Positions 7,789-18,435 of a stretch of 64,000 nt of DNA are shown in pieces. Made by a program: the position numbers and the translations under genes. The DNA is from an uncultured Ilyobacter sp. (GTDB taxonomy: Bacteria; Fusobacteriota; Fusobacteriia; Fusobacteriales; Fusobacteriaceae). The notes beneath the pieces were generated by a model, which did no database searches, had not been told where the DNA came from, and saw nothing but the letters and a program-made list of their open reading frames with translations. The stretch spans positions 620,001 through 684,000 of the forward strand of contig NZ_OY764059.1 of assembly GCF_963668085.1 (NCBI RefSeq). The letters are read 5' to 3'. Numbering within the stretch: position 1 is the first letter of the stretch; each line of letters begins with the position of its first letter.

Positions 7789-9687
7789 TCAGTAGTGGTA
7801 TATTCTCTTGTATTTATAATAATTATTTATAACTCTTTTGACATATTTCTTGGTCTCGGAAAAAGGTATCTTTTCTATATCAAGGTCGCCTTTTTCATCT
7901 GACTTCCACTTGACAACATTGCCTGCACCTGCATTATAAGCGGCTAATGTTTTGGGGATATTTCCGTCAAATTTAGTCAAAAGCATTTTCAGGTATCTGG
8001 CTCCTAAATCAATATTTATATCTGGAGCAAGAAGTTCTTCCTGTGTAATATCTGGATTCATGTCTTTGGCTGTAGAGAGCATTATCTGCATGAGTCCAGT
8101 TGCTCCCGACTTTGATATAAGAGAAGGCTCAAAGACACTTTCCTGGAGGATGACACTGTAGATCAGTGCTTCTTCTAGATCATATTTTTTAGCTGCCTTT
8201 TTTACCATAAAATCATAATATCTAGGGTAGAGAAAAGTTATCAGGTTTGAATATTTTGAAAAATCCTCACGATTTTTTCTGGAGTTTAAGACTGCACTTA
8301 GGTAAAACCCACCTTTTTGGTAAATACTGCTCATGAGATATTCTTTGAAGATTTTGTCTTTGTCAGAAAACTCTATGTTTTCAAACTCTATTTTCAGTAT
8401 CTCTCCGTCTTTTAGTTCTGCCAGAGCTTCTAATCTTTTGACCTTATCCCTGTATATTCTCGATTTATAATTCAAAGGGTAGGCCTCGAGATCTCTCATA
8501 TTTTCCATGATGGAGTAGGCAATCTCATAATAATAGGTGTTGATATTGTATTTTATTATCCAGTTTAGATAATTTGGATTTTGACTCTCCTTATAGAGAA
8601 GAAACCTGTAATACGCCGCCTGGTCACTATGGGGATATTTTTTTATATAATTTACAGCTGCCTCCTTAAACTCCTCTGTCATCTCTGCTTTTATATATGT
8701 TTCCATAAGAAGATCCAGAGCAGAAGAGGTCTTAGAGTTTTTTAATACTGAAATGGCCTTTTGGTGCTCTCCTCTTAAAGAGAGAAGTCTTGCAATATTT
8801 TCAGAGGCGGCTTCCTTGTATTTTCCGGTTGTCACCCGATAAAAGGATTCTTCTGCATCCAATCTTTTTCCTAGCTGCATCTCTGCAGTGGCTAGATAGT
8901 AATAGAAATCACTGTTGTCAGAAGTGGAAGACCTTATAAAGTCTGAGGATTTTTCCCATAGGGACTTATATTTTTTAGCTCTTCTGAGGGTTTCTAAGAG
9001 TGATAATTTTACCCGGTGAACATCTTTTTTTTCAAGGGAAATATATTCTGAATATGCCTTTTCTGCAGATTCATAGGACCCTTTGGACTGAAAAAAATCC
9101 CCCAATGCCAGGATATCCTCATTTTTTAGGGATAAAAGAATGGGGAGGGCATCTTCATACTTTACCATGTATAAAATTTCATAATAGGGATCATATTTTT
9201 CAAGTTCTTTGAGAGCCATTTTTTCGTAGATCTTTAACTCTTTTGAATAGTAGTTTTTTATGAGGAATTTGAAATGCTTGAGAGCCTCCTCTTTAAACCC
9301 CTGCTCAAGATAGATTTTTCCTAAGTAATAGTTTCTTTCGTATTCAAAGAGGTGTTTTTTTGATTTCTGAAAATAAGGGTCTTCTGCTTTGAAGTCTTTT
9401 GGTGTGTATATTGCCCTTTCTAGGAAGTTCCTGGCGTTATAATAATCACCAAGATTATAATAGGTCATTCCTATATAGTAATTGGCATAATTACTTTTGA
9501 ACAAGAGGGATTCTGGATACTTTTTTGATAAAAGTTCAAACTGATCTAGGGCATCTTTGTAATTTTTTTGAGCAAGCAAGTTTTTTCCAGATGCAAAAAT
9601 TTTATAGTCATTGATATTGACATCTTCGGCTGAAAAACTTATAAGAGAATTTATAACTAAAAATATAAAGAAAAGTAATTTTTTCAA
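7789..9687 (-). CDS. Slt-type soluble lytic murein transglycosylase with TPR-like N-terminus
   Basis: A 632-residue periplasmic peptidoglycan-cleaving enzyme. It has a signal peptide (MKKLLFFIFLVINSLISFS), a long helical solenoid with TPR-like repeats to about residue 480, and a C-terminal SLT domain. In the SLT domain ILQESVFEPSLISKSGATGLMQIM holds the catalytic Glu (in ILQES) and the SGATGLMQ block; NIDLGARYLKMLL and TLAAYNAGAGNVVKW are the later conserved blocks. Family members make 1,6-anhydro-muropeptides during wall turnover. The layout matches Slt70 (helical ring plus lysozyme-like domain). It is monocistronic and diverges from mutL. Confidence 0.9.
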   Translation of the reverse strand: MKKLLFFIFLVINSLISFSAEDVNINDYKIFASGKNLLAQKNYKDALDQFELLSKKYPESLLFKSNYANYYIGMTYYNLGDYYNARNFLERAIYTPKDFKAEDPYFQKSKKHLFEYERNYYLGKIYLEQGFKEEALKHFKFLIKNYYSKELKIYEKMALKELEKYDPYYEILYMVKYEDALPILLSLKNEDILALGDFFQSKGSYESAEKAYSEYISLEKKDVHRVKLSLLETLRRAKKYKSLWEKSSDFIRSSTSDNSDFYYYLATAEMQLGKRLDAEESFYRVTTGKYKEAASENIARLLSLRGEHQKAISVLKNSKTSSALDLLMETYIKAEMTEEFKEAAVNYIKKYPHSDQAAYYRFLLYKESQNPNYLNWIIKYNINTYYYEIAYSIMENMRDLEAYPLNYKSRIYRDKVKRLEALAELKDGEILKIEFENIEFSDKDKIFKEYLMSSIYQKGGFYLSAVLNSRKNREDFSKYSNLITFLYPRYYDFMVKKAAKKYDLEEALIYSVILQESVFEPSLISKSGATGLMQIMLSTAKDMNPDITQEELLAPDINIDLGARYLKMLLTKFDGNIPKTLAAYNAGAGNVVKWKSDEKGDLDIEKIPFSETKKYVKRVINNYYKYKRIYHY

Positions 9688-10037
9688 AATGTTTCACCCC
9701 ACCTTAGTTTGATTTTCTATTGCTATTATGGCAAAATTTGAAAAAAAGAGCAACTTGATTTAAGGTGTTAATGAAGTATAATAGAACAAAAGGGTGAAAA
9801 TATTGATTTTACCGATGACTATTTATAAAATTTTATAAACTGAACAGCTTTTTTTGAGGAGTTAAACAGCTTGAGAAACCAATAATTGTAATGCCAGGCA
9901 ACGAGGAAATTTCATGAAAAACTTATAGAAAATTATTTTTAAATCTGCTATAATCAGTTTTGGAAAAAAATAGGCTGGCGTCTGCAGGCAACAGAAGAGT
10001 TGCCTTTTTAATTTTACTGTTTTTTAAGGGGGAATCC
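9688..10037. promoter_or_regulatory. slt / mutL divergent region with mutL promoter and leader
   Basis: A 350-base gap. On plus, CTGCTATAAT (TATAAT at 9949-9954, with a TG extended -10) is a likely mutL promoter with no good -35. Another TATAAT-like hexamer is near 9776. The promoter of the minus-strand slt gene must lie in 9690-9780. The predicted mutL transcript starts near 9961 and almost at once meets the hairpin at 9986-10005. Confidence 0.55.
9986..10011 (+). terminator. Terminator-like hairpin in the mutL leader
   Basis: AGGCAAC (9986-9992) pairs with GTTGCCT (9999-10005) over a 6-base loop, followed by TTTTA. It sits between the likely promoter and the mutL start codon, so it could end a 50-base leader RNA or attenuate mutL. 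The stem is short (7 pairs). Confidence 0.5.
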
Positions 10038-11882
10038 ATGGGAGTTATCAAAATTTTGGACGAATCTGTCTCTAATATAATAGCTGCCGGTGAAGTAGTG
10101 GAGAACCCAGCTAGCATGATAAAAGAAATTATAGAAAATTCTTTGGATGCAGGTGGCACAAATATAAGAATCCAAGTAAAAAACAGCGGTCGTGATGTCA
10201 CAATATCTGATAATGGCATGGGGATGTCAAAGGATGACCTTCTCCTTTGTATAGAACGGCACGCCACCAGCAAAATTTTTAATAAAGAGGATATTTTTAA
10301 CCTCTATACCTATGGATTCAGAGGTGAGGCCCTGGCCTCTATAGCATCTGTATCCAAGATGAGAATAACCTCTAAAAGAGAGTCAGACGAGCTAGGCAGC
10401 GAGATAAAGGCACTAGCTGGTAAAGTCACCAAAGTTTCTCCTGTATCTGTCAATGCAGGGACAGAGATAGAGATAAAAGAACTTTTTTATAACACTCCTG
10501 CAAGGCTAAAGTTCCTGAGGAAAAAAAGCACAGAGTATGGAAAAATAAAAGAAACGGTATTAAAGGAATCCCTCGCCAATCCAGATGTGGGATTTTCATT
10601 GGAAATAGATGGAAGAGAGCTCTTGAAAACCAGCGGTAAGGGTATACAAAATACTATTTTAGAATTATTCGGAAGAAACGTCCTAAAAAATCTAAAAGAG
10701 TTTCCCCTGGGTTATTTGGGGAATATGGAGATAACCAGGTCTTCTAAAGATTACCTGCATACCTATGTAAACGGGAGATATGTAAAATCTCAGATACTTG
10801 AAAAAGCAATTATAGACGGCTATTATACAAAGCTCACAAAGGGCAGGTATCCCTTTGCTATAATTTTTCTAGAGATAGATCCTAAAGAGATAGATGTCAA
10901 CGTACATCCCTCGAAGAAAATTGTCAAATTTTCTGAAAGTTCCCTTGTGTATAATCAGGTTTTTTCCGAGATAGAAAAGGCAATAGGAGAAGACGAGGAT
11001 ATAGTTTCCTTGGAAATGAATTTTCAAGACAGGAAAAAAAATGTTGAAAATTTTTTGGACTTAGATGAATTTAGAGGGATAATTGATAAGGGAATAGATG
11101 CTCCTGAAAAACCTGCTCAGTCCTTTAAAGAAGACTTAATAAAAACCCAAGAGATAAGTTTATTAGACAGAGACAGTATATCTCAGAAAAAATACCCAAC
11201 TGAGAAGGAAGAGAAAAAAACTGACCCTATTATTGTGGAAGAGGAAAAGAAAGTCTATGAGAGTACTGATGTTTCAGAAAAAAAACCTGAAATACCAGAA
11301 AAACCTTTAGAAAAAAAAGATGATTTCAGAGTGATAGGGCAGTTTATGAACTCCTATATAATCGTAGAAAGAAATGAAACCTTAGAGATATATGACCAGC
11401 ATATCGTACAGGAAAGAGTACTCTACGAAACCTTGAAAAAAAAGCATTTTTCAAGAGATGTGGCCATACAGAATCTTTTAGTTCCATTGAAACTGCGGCT
11501 GAGTTATGAGGAAAAAAATATTGTTTTTGAAAATTTAGAAATCTTTAATGAGTTTGGATTTGAGATAGAGGATTTCGGAGATGACGAGATCCTTTTGAGG
11601 GGAGTCCCTGTATTTGATTTTCGGACGAGCATAGAAAATACCTTTAGGTTTATGTTAGAAGAGCTGAGAAATGAGACTGGGGTAAAGGATTTTCGTGAAA
11701 AGATAATAATATCCATGTCCTGTAGAAACTCAATAAAGGCAGGGGAGAAACTATCTTTTGAGGAGATGGAGCTTCTCATAGAAAGACTTCACGAGGTGGG
11801 GAAATACACGTGCCCCCACGGAAGGCCCATTATACTAAAGGTGACCTTAGAAGAACTTGAAAAGAACTTTAAAAGAAGGTAA
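10038..11882 (+). CDS. mutL: DNA mismatch repair protein MutL
   Basis: A 614-residue MutL. The N-terminal GHKL ATPase shows ENSLDAG (motif I), DNGMGM (motif II) and FRGEALASI (motif III). After a charged linker (about residues 335-435), the C-terminal dimerisation domain has DQHIVQERVLYE, a variant of the DQHA-x2-E-x4-E endonuclease motif, plus CRNSIKAGE and CPHGRP. It is therefore likely a nicking MutL, as in bacteria without MutH. The start is the ATG at 10038 after AAGGGGGAA; an upstream in-frame ATG at 9960 would add 26 residues encoded by the leader hairpin and lacks a ribosome site. Confidence 0.96.
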   Translation: MGVIKILDESVSNIIAAGEVVENPASMIKEIIENSLDAGGTNIRIQVKNSGRDVTISDNGMGMSKDDLLLCIERHATSKIFNKEDIFNLYTYGFRGEALASIASVSKMRITSKRESDELGSEIKALAGKVTKVSPVSVNAGTEIEIKELFYNTPARLKFLRKKSTEYGKIKETVLKESLANPDVGFSLEIDGRELLKTSGKGIQNTILELFGRNVLKNLKEFPLGYLGNMEITRSSKDYLHTYVNGRYVKSQILEKAIIDGYYTKLTKGRYPFAIIFLEIDPKEIDVNVHPSKKIVKFSESSLVYNQVFSEIEKAIGEDEDIVSLEMNFQDRKKNVENFLDLDEFRGIIDKGIDAPEKPAQSFKEDLIKTQEISLLDRDSISQKKYPTEKEEKKTDPIIVEEEKKVYESTDVSEKKPEIPEKPLEKKDDFRVIGQFMNSYIIVERNETLEIYDQHIVQERVLYETLKKKHFSRDVAIQNLLVPLKLRLSYEEKNIVFENLEIFNEFGFEIEDFGDDEILLRGVPVFDFRTSIENTFRFMLEELRNETGVKDFREKIIISMSCRNSIKAGEKLSFEEMELLIERLHEVGKYTCPHGRPIILKVTLEELEKNFKRR

Positions 11883-11937
11883 AAAGCTGTAATTTTTTTA
11901 AAAATTAAGAATAATATAGTGTATTGAGGAGATAAGG

Positions 11938-12408
11938 GTGATAAGTGTAAACCTGATCTGTGTAGGTAAAATAAAAGAAAAATATATAAAAAACGGGATA
12001 GATGAGTTTCTCAAAAGGATGAACCTCTATGCAAAGGTAAAGGTAATAGAGCTAAAGGAAGACGGGAATGACAGCAACAGAAATCAGTCCCTTGAAAAAG
12101 AGTCTGGTGAAATTATAAAAGCAATGGAAAAAAACAAGGGATACAACATTCTTTTGGATATAGGGGGAAAAAACCTTTCCTCTGAAGATATGTCTAAGGA
12201 GATAGAACGACTCACAGTAACTGGAACGAGCACCATAAATTTTATAATAGGCGGTTCCTACGGTGTTTCAGAGGAAGTTCGAAAGTCATCCCAAATGAGG
12301 CTTAGTTTTTCCAAAATGACTTTTCCACATCAGCTTATGAGGCTAATTCTTATGGAGCAGATCTATAGGTGGTTTAGTATTTTTAATAATAGTAAATATC
12401 ATAAATAA
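11938..12408 (+). CDS. rlmH: 23S rRNA (pseudouridine1915-N3)-methyltransferase RlmH
   Basis: A 156-residue SPOUT methyltransferase of usual length that methylates pseudouridine 1915 in helix 69 of 23S rRNA on the 70S ribosome. Conserved blocks are the N-terminal VNLICVGKIKEKY, FIIGGSYGVSEEV (the SAM-binding knot) and LSFSKMTFPHQLMRLILMEQIYRWF, ending in the conserved YHK. The start codon is GTG (11938) with GAGGAG six bases upstream. Two small genes for DUF proteins follow closely and probably share its transcript. Confidence 0.96.
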   Translation: MISVNLICVGKIKEKYIKNGIDEFLKRMNLYAKVKVIELKEDGNDSNRNQSLEKESGEIIKAMEKNKGYNILLDIGGKNLSSEDMSKEIERLTVTGTSTINFIIGGSYGVSEEVRKSSQMRLSFSKMTFPHQLMRLILMEQIYRWFSIFNNSKYHK

Positions 12409-12428
12409 CTTGAAAGAGGTGTCTTAAA

Positions 12429-12836
12429 ATGTATGCTGTAGGCGAGACTTTTTATTATGAAATTTTTGATGAAGAGTACGAGCTCCATGTAGTTGGAGAT
12501 ATAATTCTTGGCGGGAAAGAATACATAATAGCAGAGGATTTTGAAGGAGATAAAAGAGCTTTTTTGTTTGATGAAAACGAAGAGGATGTAGTTCTTATAG
12601 AGGACGATGAAGCCATTGAAATAATAGAATACTGGGAAGAGGAATATTTTGGAACCAGCTCAGATATAGGTGACTGGGACGAGGATGGCTACTATGACAG
12701 AGAGGACAGCTTTGCCATTGCCGATGACGGTGACGAAGAGAGCTATATAAATGAAAATTATGTAGAGGAAGAGGCTAGCTACGACGAGTATGAAGAGGAT
12801 GTGGACTCCTTTATAACAGGGTTGATGAATAAGTAG
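12429..12836 (+). CDS. DUF1292-type acidic protein
   Basis: A 135-residue, very acidic protein. The first 75 residues (GETFYYEIFDEEYELHVVGD, then IIAEDFEG and FLFDENEEDVVLIEDDEAI) resemble DUF1292, a small beta-rich family of unknown function in low-GC anaerobes. The C-terminal half is nearly all Asp, Glu, Tyr and Gly and probably disordered. AGAGGTG precedes the ATG. It lies 20 bases after rlmH and 9 bases before the next small gene. No function can be proposed from sequence. Confidence 0.65.
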   Translation: MYAVGETFYYEIFDEEYELHVVGDIILGGKEYIIAEDFEGDKRAFLFDENEEDVVLIEDDEAIEIIEYWEEEYFGTSSDIGDWDEDGYYDREDSFAIADDGDEESYINENYVEEEASYDEYEEDVDSFITGLMNK

Positions 12837-12845
12837 GAGGAGATT

Positions 12846-13214
12846 ATGTACCTGATCATAGAAAGCCGAGACAGCTTCGGTGAAAAAAATAGTGAGAAAG
12901 TAAACTGTCAGAAGGAAGTTACTTCCAAAGGGATAAAATATACCTATAAAAATGAGCATGGGGATTGCAAGATTTTTATTCTAAAAGATATGGTGCAGAT
13001 AAAAAGAAAAGGAGTTATAAACAGCGTCCAAGTGTTTAAGGACGGGAAAGAAACCTCTTTTTATTATAAAACACCCTATACTGAAAATGAATTTACCTTG
13101 AAAACCACAGAGATGAGGCAGGAAAAAGAGGGGCTTTTTCTAGGCTATGAAATCTATGACGGTGAGGAAAAGGTAAACGGTATCGAGATAAGTATAAAAG
13201 AAGTTTGGAATTAA
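12846..13214 (+). CDS. DUF1934-like small beta-barrel protein
   Basis: A 122-residue protein starting MYLIIESRDSFGEKNSEKV. The alternating beta pattern and length agree with DUF1934 (YwiB-like, calycin-type barrel), a family of unknown function; I hold this assignment loosely. AGGAGG lies just before the ATG, and the gene is 9 bases after the DUF1292-type gene, so both are co-expressed with rlmH. A hairpin at 13255-13272 ends the operon. Confidence 0.6.
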   Translation: MYLIIESRDSFGEKNSEKVNCQKEVTSKGIKYTYKNEHGDCKIFILKDMVQIKRKGVINSVQVFKDGKETSFYYKTPYTENEFTLKTTEMRQEKEGLFLGYEIYDGEEKVNGIEISIKEVWN

Positions 13215-13248
13215 CACTATTTAGATTTTTAAATAAGATAAAATCTGT

Positions 13249-13282
13249 TATAATAGAGCATGTATGTGCTCTATTTTTTTTA
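13249..13282 (+). promoter_or_regulatory. Overlapping promoter -10 and terminator hairpin
   Basis: TGTTATAAT (TATAAT at 13249-13254, TG-extended) is directly followed by AGAGCA-TGTATG-TGCTCT (13255-13272) and ATTTTTTTT. The hairpin terminates the rlmH operon; the -10 abutting it probably starts the TPR gene at 13298. The promoter core AAATCTG[CT]TATAAT is the same as the one before mutL. Confidence 0.6.
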
Positions 13283-13297
13283 TTTGAGGGTGATTTT

Positions 13298-14809
13298 ATG
13301 AAAAAGTATATGATATCGGCATTTATTGTGGCAGTCTTTTACCTTGGAGAAGCGCCTTATAATAAACTATATGCCATGGGAAGCAAAAAGGAAAAAATAC
13401 AAAAGGAAGAAGTTCAGGATTATAATCCCTATGGTGGGAAATCCAAGAAAGTGGACTATAAAATTGTACAAGAAGAGATAAACCTCACTGAAAACAATAT
13501 AAGCGAGGTCTACAGCAAGGTCGTGGAATCTATAAACACCGCCGGGGTAAGGAGGTATCCAGAGTCTTATAGGGGTGAAAACTATGAGATACTAACTGGG
13601 GAAACTCTCAGTGTGAGATTTCCGGAATCAGGTGAATACAGGGCTGAGATTATAAAAAGCCCATACCTTTCTAAATCATCTGTGGTTATCAAAGAACAGA
13701 ATCTGTTTTTTGAGACTGCATACCAAGGGGAGTATATCCTGAATGTCACCAAAGATGGCATATTTTATAAGCAATTCAGAGTGAATTCTAAGCTTAAATA
13801 TAGTTTTACTCAGGAAAAAAATTATGATATAATATTGAACAGTTATGAAAATGAGAAGTTAGATATCTTGTTAACCTCTGTAAAACTATCAAAAATAGCC
13901 TTTCCAGACGCATTGTATCATAAGGATACTGCCTTTATGATACTAGAAAAAGCCTTTGCTGATAAGAGGTTTGATATAGCAGAAGAAGCTTCTGATTTTA
14001 TACAAAACAACTTTCAGTTAGATTTTATGGAAAGAAAGCAGCTTTTTTACTTTGATATGGAGATAGCAAAAAAAGATCCTTTTAAATATAGAGATTTTTT
14101 AGAGAAAAATATCAACGAACCAGGATTTTTAGAAAAACTGGTGGAGATAATTTTAGAGGGGCAAACTCTGAGAGAGAAAGATGAGCTTTTTTTAGAAAAA
14201 AGATACAGTGAAACATTGAATCCAGATATAGCAGTGTATCTAGGAAGATGGTATATGGACCAAGGTGATAGCTTAGATGCCGAGAGATATCTTCTCTACG
14301 GAAAAGATTATTATACTCTTTGTATGCTCTACCTTAAAAATGGAGAGTTAAACAGGTTTGAAGCTGCTCTTTCAAAGGTTTCTGAAGATAAGGTACCTTT
14401 GCTGAAAAAAGAGAGGGATATATATAACAGGGTGAGGCTCATAGAAAAAGAGGTCGACCTTGGAGACGAAAAATATCAAGAGGAAAATTATGAGGAAGCG
14501 GTACTTTTTTATAAAAGAGCCGAGGAGAAGGATATAGAGGCAGCTAGAAGATTGGGTACTGAGACGAAGATCGGGCTGAGTTACTACTATATCACCCGTT
14601 ATGAAGACGCCGCCAATTATTTTGAAAAGGCACTAGAATCAGAACAAACGCCCATGAAAAAAGCCGAGATAGCTTATCTCACCGGGGTATGCTATTACAG
14701 GATACAGGATAAAGAAAAAAGTATGAAAGTCTTTGAAAAATTGGTTAAAGATTATCCTGGGACGACCTGGTCTAAAAAAGCCATGGTTTATATAGTCAGA
14801 TTAAGATAA
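13298..14809 (+). CDS. Exported TPR-repeat protein
   Basis: A 503-residue protein with an N-terminal signal sequence (MKKYMISAFIVAVFYLGEAPYNKLYA). The middle is a beta-rich section (about residues 100-190) and the C-terminal 250 residues contain TPR-like helical repeats, clearest in the final two (YYYITRYEDAANYFEKAL and YRIQDKEKSMKVFEKLVKDYP). Such proteins are usually periplasmic scaffolds linked to envelope assembly or outer-membrane lipoprotein function; no specific partner can be named. I use the ATG at 13298 with GAGGGTG upstream, since a longer frame from 13205 would read through the terminator hairpin. lysS follows 29 bases later. Confidence 0.75.
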   Translation: MKKYMISAFIVAVFYLGEAPYNKLYAMGSKKEKIQKEEVQDYNPYGGKSKKVDYKIVQEEINLTENNISEVYSKVVESINTAGVRRYPESYRGENYEILTGETLSVRFPESGEYRAEIIKSPYLSKSSVVIKEQNLFFETAYQGEYILNVTKDGIFYKQFRVNSKLKYSFTQEKNYDIILNSYENEKLDILLTSVKLSKIAFPDALYHKDTAFMILEKAFADKRFDIAEEASDFIQNNFQLDFMERKQLFYFDMEIAKKDPFKYRDFLEKNINEPGFLEKLVEIILEGQTLREKDELFLEKRYSETLNPDIAVYLGRWYMDQGDSLDAERYLLYGKDYYTLCMLYLKNGELNRFEAALSKVSEDKVPLLKKERDIYNRVRLIEKEVDLGDEKYQEENYEEAVLFYKRAEEKDIEAARRLGTETKIGLSYYYITRYEDAANYFEKALESEQTPMKKAEIAYLTGVCYYRIQDKEKSMKVFEKLVKDYPGTTWSKKAMVYIVRLR

Positions 14810-14826
14810 AAAAATTATAAATATAA

Positions 14827-16323
<1,497 letters not shown>

Positions 16324-16351
16324 TATTTTAGAATTATAATAAAATTATTGG

Positions 16352-16388
16352 AAAAATGGTAGAGCCATATGGTTTTGCCATTTTTTTT
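16352..16388 (+). terminator. lysS terminator
   Basis: AAAAATGGTAGAGCCA-TA-TGGTTTTGCCATTTTTTTT forms a long stem with several G-U pairs and a T tract. Confidence 0.8.
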
Positions 16389-16515
16389 AATTCTATTTCT
16401 AATATTTTTAAGAAAAAAAAATAAATTTTGTAATAATTGTGGTAATATTTTAACGATCCAAAAAAATTGGTATGATTCAGATTCGTCGAAAGGAGAGATT
16501 ATTATAAATATAGAT

Positions 16516-17754
16516 ATGAGAACTATACTGCTGAGCCACAGCATAAGTGATACTGTAATCACTCTTGTTTTGTATTTTGTATGGAAGCAGAATAGAGGAA
16601 GATTTGAGGGAATATCAGACTGGGTGATGTGTTTTGCACTTCAGTCTGTTGGCATAACAATGATACTTATGAGAAATTTGATTCCAGATTTTTTATCTAT
16701 TGTAGTGGCCAATGTTTTATTAATAGCAGGGTCTGTGAAATTTTATTTTGGAACTGCACTTTTTATAGACAGGAAAATAAATAAAAATTTTTACTTTGGA
16801 CTTCTGGGAATTTTTACTCTGATATACCTATACTTCGGATTAATTGAGCCAAAACTTACGGTTAGAGCAGTTGTATTTTCTCTTTTCGTAGCATTTATAA
16901 ATATCGATGCTGCCAGAATACTGTATAAGAGTGATGATAAAAAGATGGCAAACAATTATAGGTTTACTTGGGCTTTGTTATTACTTATCTCTTTATTATA
17001 CTTACTGATGGCAGGATATTATATAATCGGTGCTACTGGCGTGAAGTTTTTAAAAGTTGGTTTCGTAATATCTCTCATGACAATTATATCTCAGATGCTG
17101 CTGATCTGCATAACATTCTCTATTTTGGTGATGATAAACAGTAGGCTTGTTCTTGGCTTAGAGGAGGAATCACAAAAGAGGGATAAAATACTTGAGGATT
17201 ATAAATATCTAGCTACTGTAGATGGACTGACTAAACTATGGAACAGGAAAACTATAGAGGGCAGGCTTAGAGAGGAGTTTGACAGGAGTCAGAGATATAG
17301 ATGCAAAATGTCGGTAATCCTTCTAGACGTGGACCATTTTAAAAAGGTCAACGATAACTTTGGACATCCAACAGGAGACTTGGTACTTGAAAAAATCTCC
17401 GAGATACTAAAAAATACCCTTAGAAAAACGGACTTTATTGGTCGGTGGGGGGGAGAAGAGTTTATAGTAGTCTGTATAGAGACAGAGCAAAGAGCTGTGT
17501 GGAAAGTTGCAGAAAAGTTGAGGCGAGAAATTGAACATTATAACTTTGGGCTAGAGTCTCAGGTGACTATAAGCTTAGGGACAGCTACCCTAGACAGAGG
17601 TGAGAGTGTAGAGGATATATTGAAAAGGGCAGACGACAATATGTACAGGGCAAAAAAAGCAGGTAGAAACAAAACCGTCCCATCTTTAAACTCTAAAGAA
17701 AAGTTTTATGAGAAGCTGGAAAATGATTTTGAAATCTGCGATTTAAAAGTTTAA
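16516..17754 (+). CDS. Membrane diguanylate cyclase (GGDEF domain)
   Basis: About 413 residues: five to seven hydrophobic helices in residues 10-215, then a GGDEF domain. The active site reads GRWGGEEF, a catalytically competent GGEEF variant, and RKTD five residues before it is the RxxD inhibitory c-di-GMP site, so product feedback is likely. LATVDGLTKLWNRK opens the domain. It would make c-di-GMP from GTP in response to an unknown signal at the membrane. The start is uncertain: ATG 16516 follows AGGAGAG by about 19 bases; the longer frame from 16369 runs through the lysS terminator and is unlikely. c-di-GMP often controls pili, which are encoded nearby in this window, but no direct link is shown. 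Confidence 0.88.
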   Translation: MRTILLSHSISDTVITLVLYFVWKQNRGRFEGISDWVMCFALQSVGITMILMRNLIPDFLSIVVANVLLIAGSVKFYFGTALFIDRKINKNFYFGLLGIFTLIYLYFGLIEPKLTVRAVVFSLFVAFINIDAARILYKSDDKKMANNYRFTWALLLLISLLYLLMAGYYIIGATGVKFLKVGFVISLMTIISQMLLICITFSILVMINSRLVLGLEEESQKRDKILEDYKYLATVDGLTKLWNRKTIEGRLREEFDRSQRYRCKMSVILLDVDHFKKVNDNFGHPTGDLVLEKISEILKNTLRKTDFIGRWGGEEFIVVCIETEQRAVWKVAEKLRREIEHYNFGLESQVTISLGTATLDRGESVEDILKRADDNMYRAKKAGRNKTVPSLNSKEKFYEKLENDFEICDLKV

Positions 17755-17817
17755 AGAAGGGAATCTGAAATTTTTTTTGAAGGTTATTTTATAGATTGAT
17801 TAAAGGGGGTCTTAAAA

Positions 17818-18228
17818 ATGCTGGATAAAAAATATATTGGATTTTTGAAAGAGTTAAAAAGTCTGAAATCAAGTGCAGCAAACCTTTTAAAGAGTGATTC
17901 TGGTGAGGAATTTGAGGACAGAAAATGCCATGAAATTATAGGATATATAAAAGAAGAGATGGAAAATGCATTGTCCGAGATGGAACTCCTCAGCAAAGCA
18001 ACCCTCGAGGGAAAACTGGTGCTAAACAGTCAGGGACGGTTCAATTTAGATACAGCCCAGGAGCTTTATTTTACCTGCGGAAGCCCCATAGAGATACTCA
18101 TAGATGGGGAGTGGTATAGGGGCAGGGTAGAAAGTGACGGCAGTGATTATTATTTTTATAATTATGAAAGTGAAAACCAACCCTTAGAAGAAGGTATGAA
18201 AGCAAGGATAAGAGTTGATCGGGGATAG
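17818..18228 (+). CDS. Small hypothetical protein, DUF5348-like C-terminus
   Basis: A 136-residue protein. Residues 1-65 are helical and charged; residues 75-136 (GRFNLDTAQELYFTCGSPIEILIDGEWYRGRVESD) look like the small beta domain DUF5348 seen in Firmicutes, of unknown function. The match is from memory of the pattern and is tentative. The ATG at 17818 has AAAGGGGGT upstream. It follows the diguanylate cyclase by 63 bases and may be co-transcribed with it; a perfect terminator follows the stop. Confidence 0.55.
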   Translation: MLDKKYIGFLKELKSLKSSAANLLKSDSGEEFEDRKCHEIIGYIKEEMENALSEMELLSKATLEGKLVLNSQGRFNLDTAQELYFTCGSPIEILIDGEWYRGRVESDGSDYYFYNYESENQPLEEGMKARIRVDRG

Positions 18229-18250
18229 CTTATGGCTATCCTTTTTTTTA
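18223..18250 (+). terminator. Terminator after small hypothetical gene
   Basis: GGATAGC-TTATG-GCTATCC followed by eight T. The stem begins inside the last codons of the upstream gene. Confidence 0.9.
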
Positions 18251-18435
18251 TGGAATTATTATATAGAACTTTATTATAAAGGGATTTTAGACTTGTTTAA
18301 TTTTTAATTAAAAAGTATAGAGGGAGAATATCTCCTGTGAAGGAAAGAAAAACTAAAGTTAGTACAATATTCTAGTTGGAAATTTACTGGAAGGAAACTC
18401 TTTGTCTCAGCTCAAAATATTGGAGGTAGAAATTT

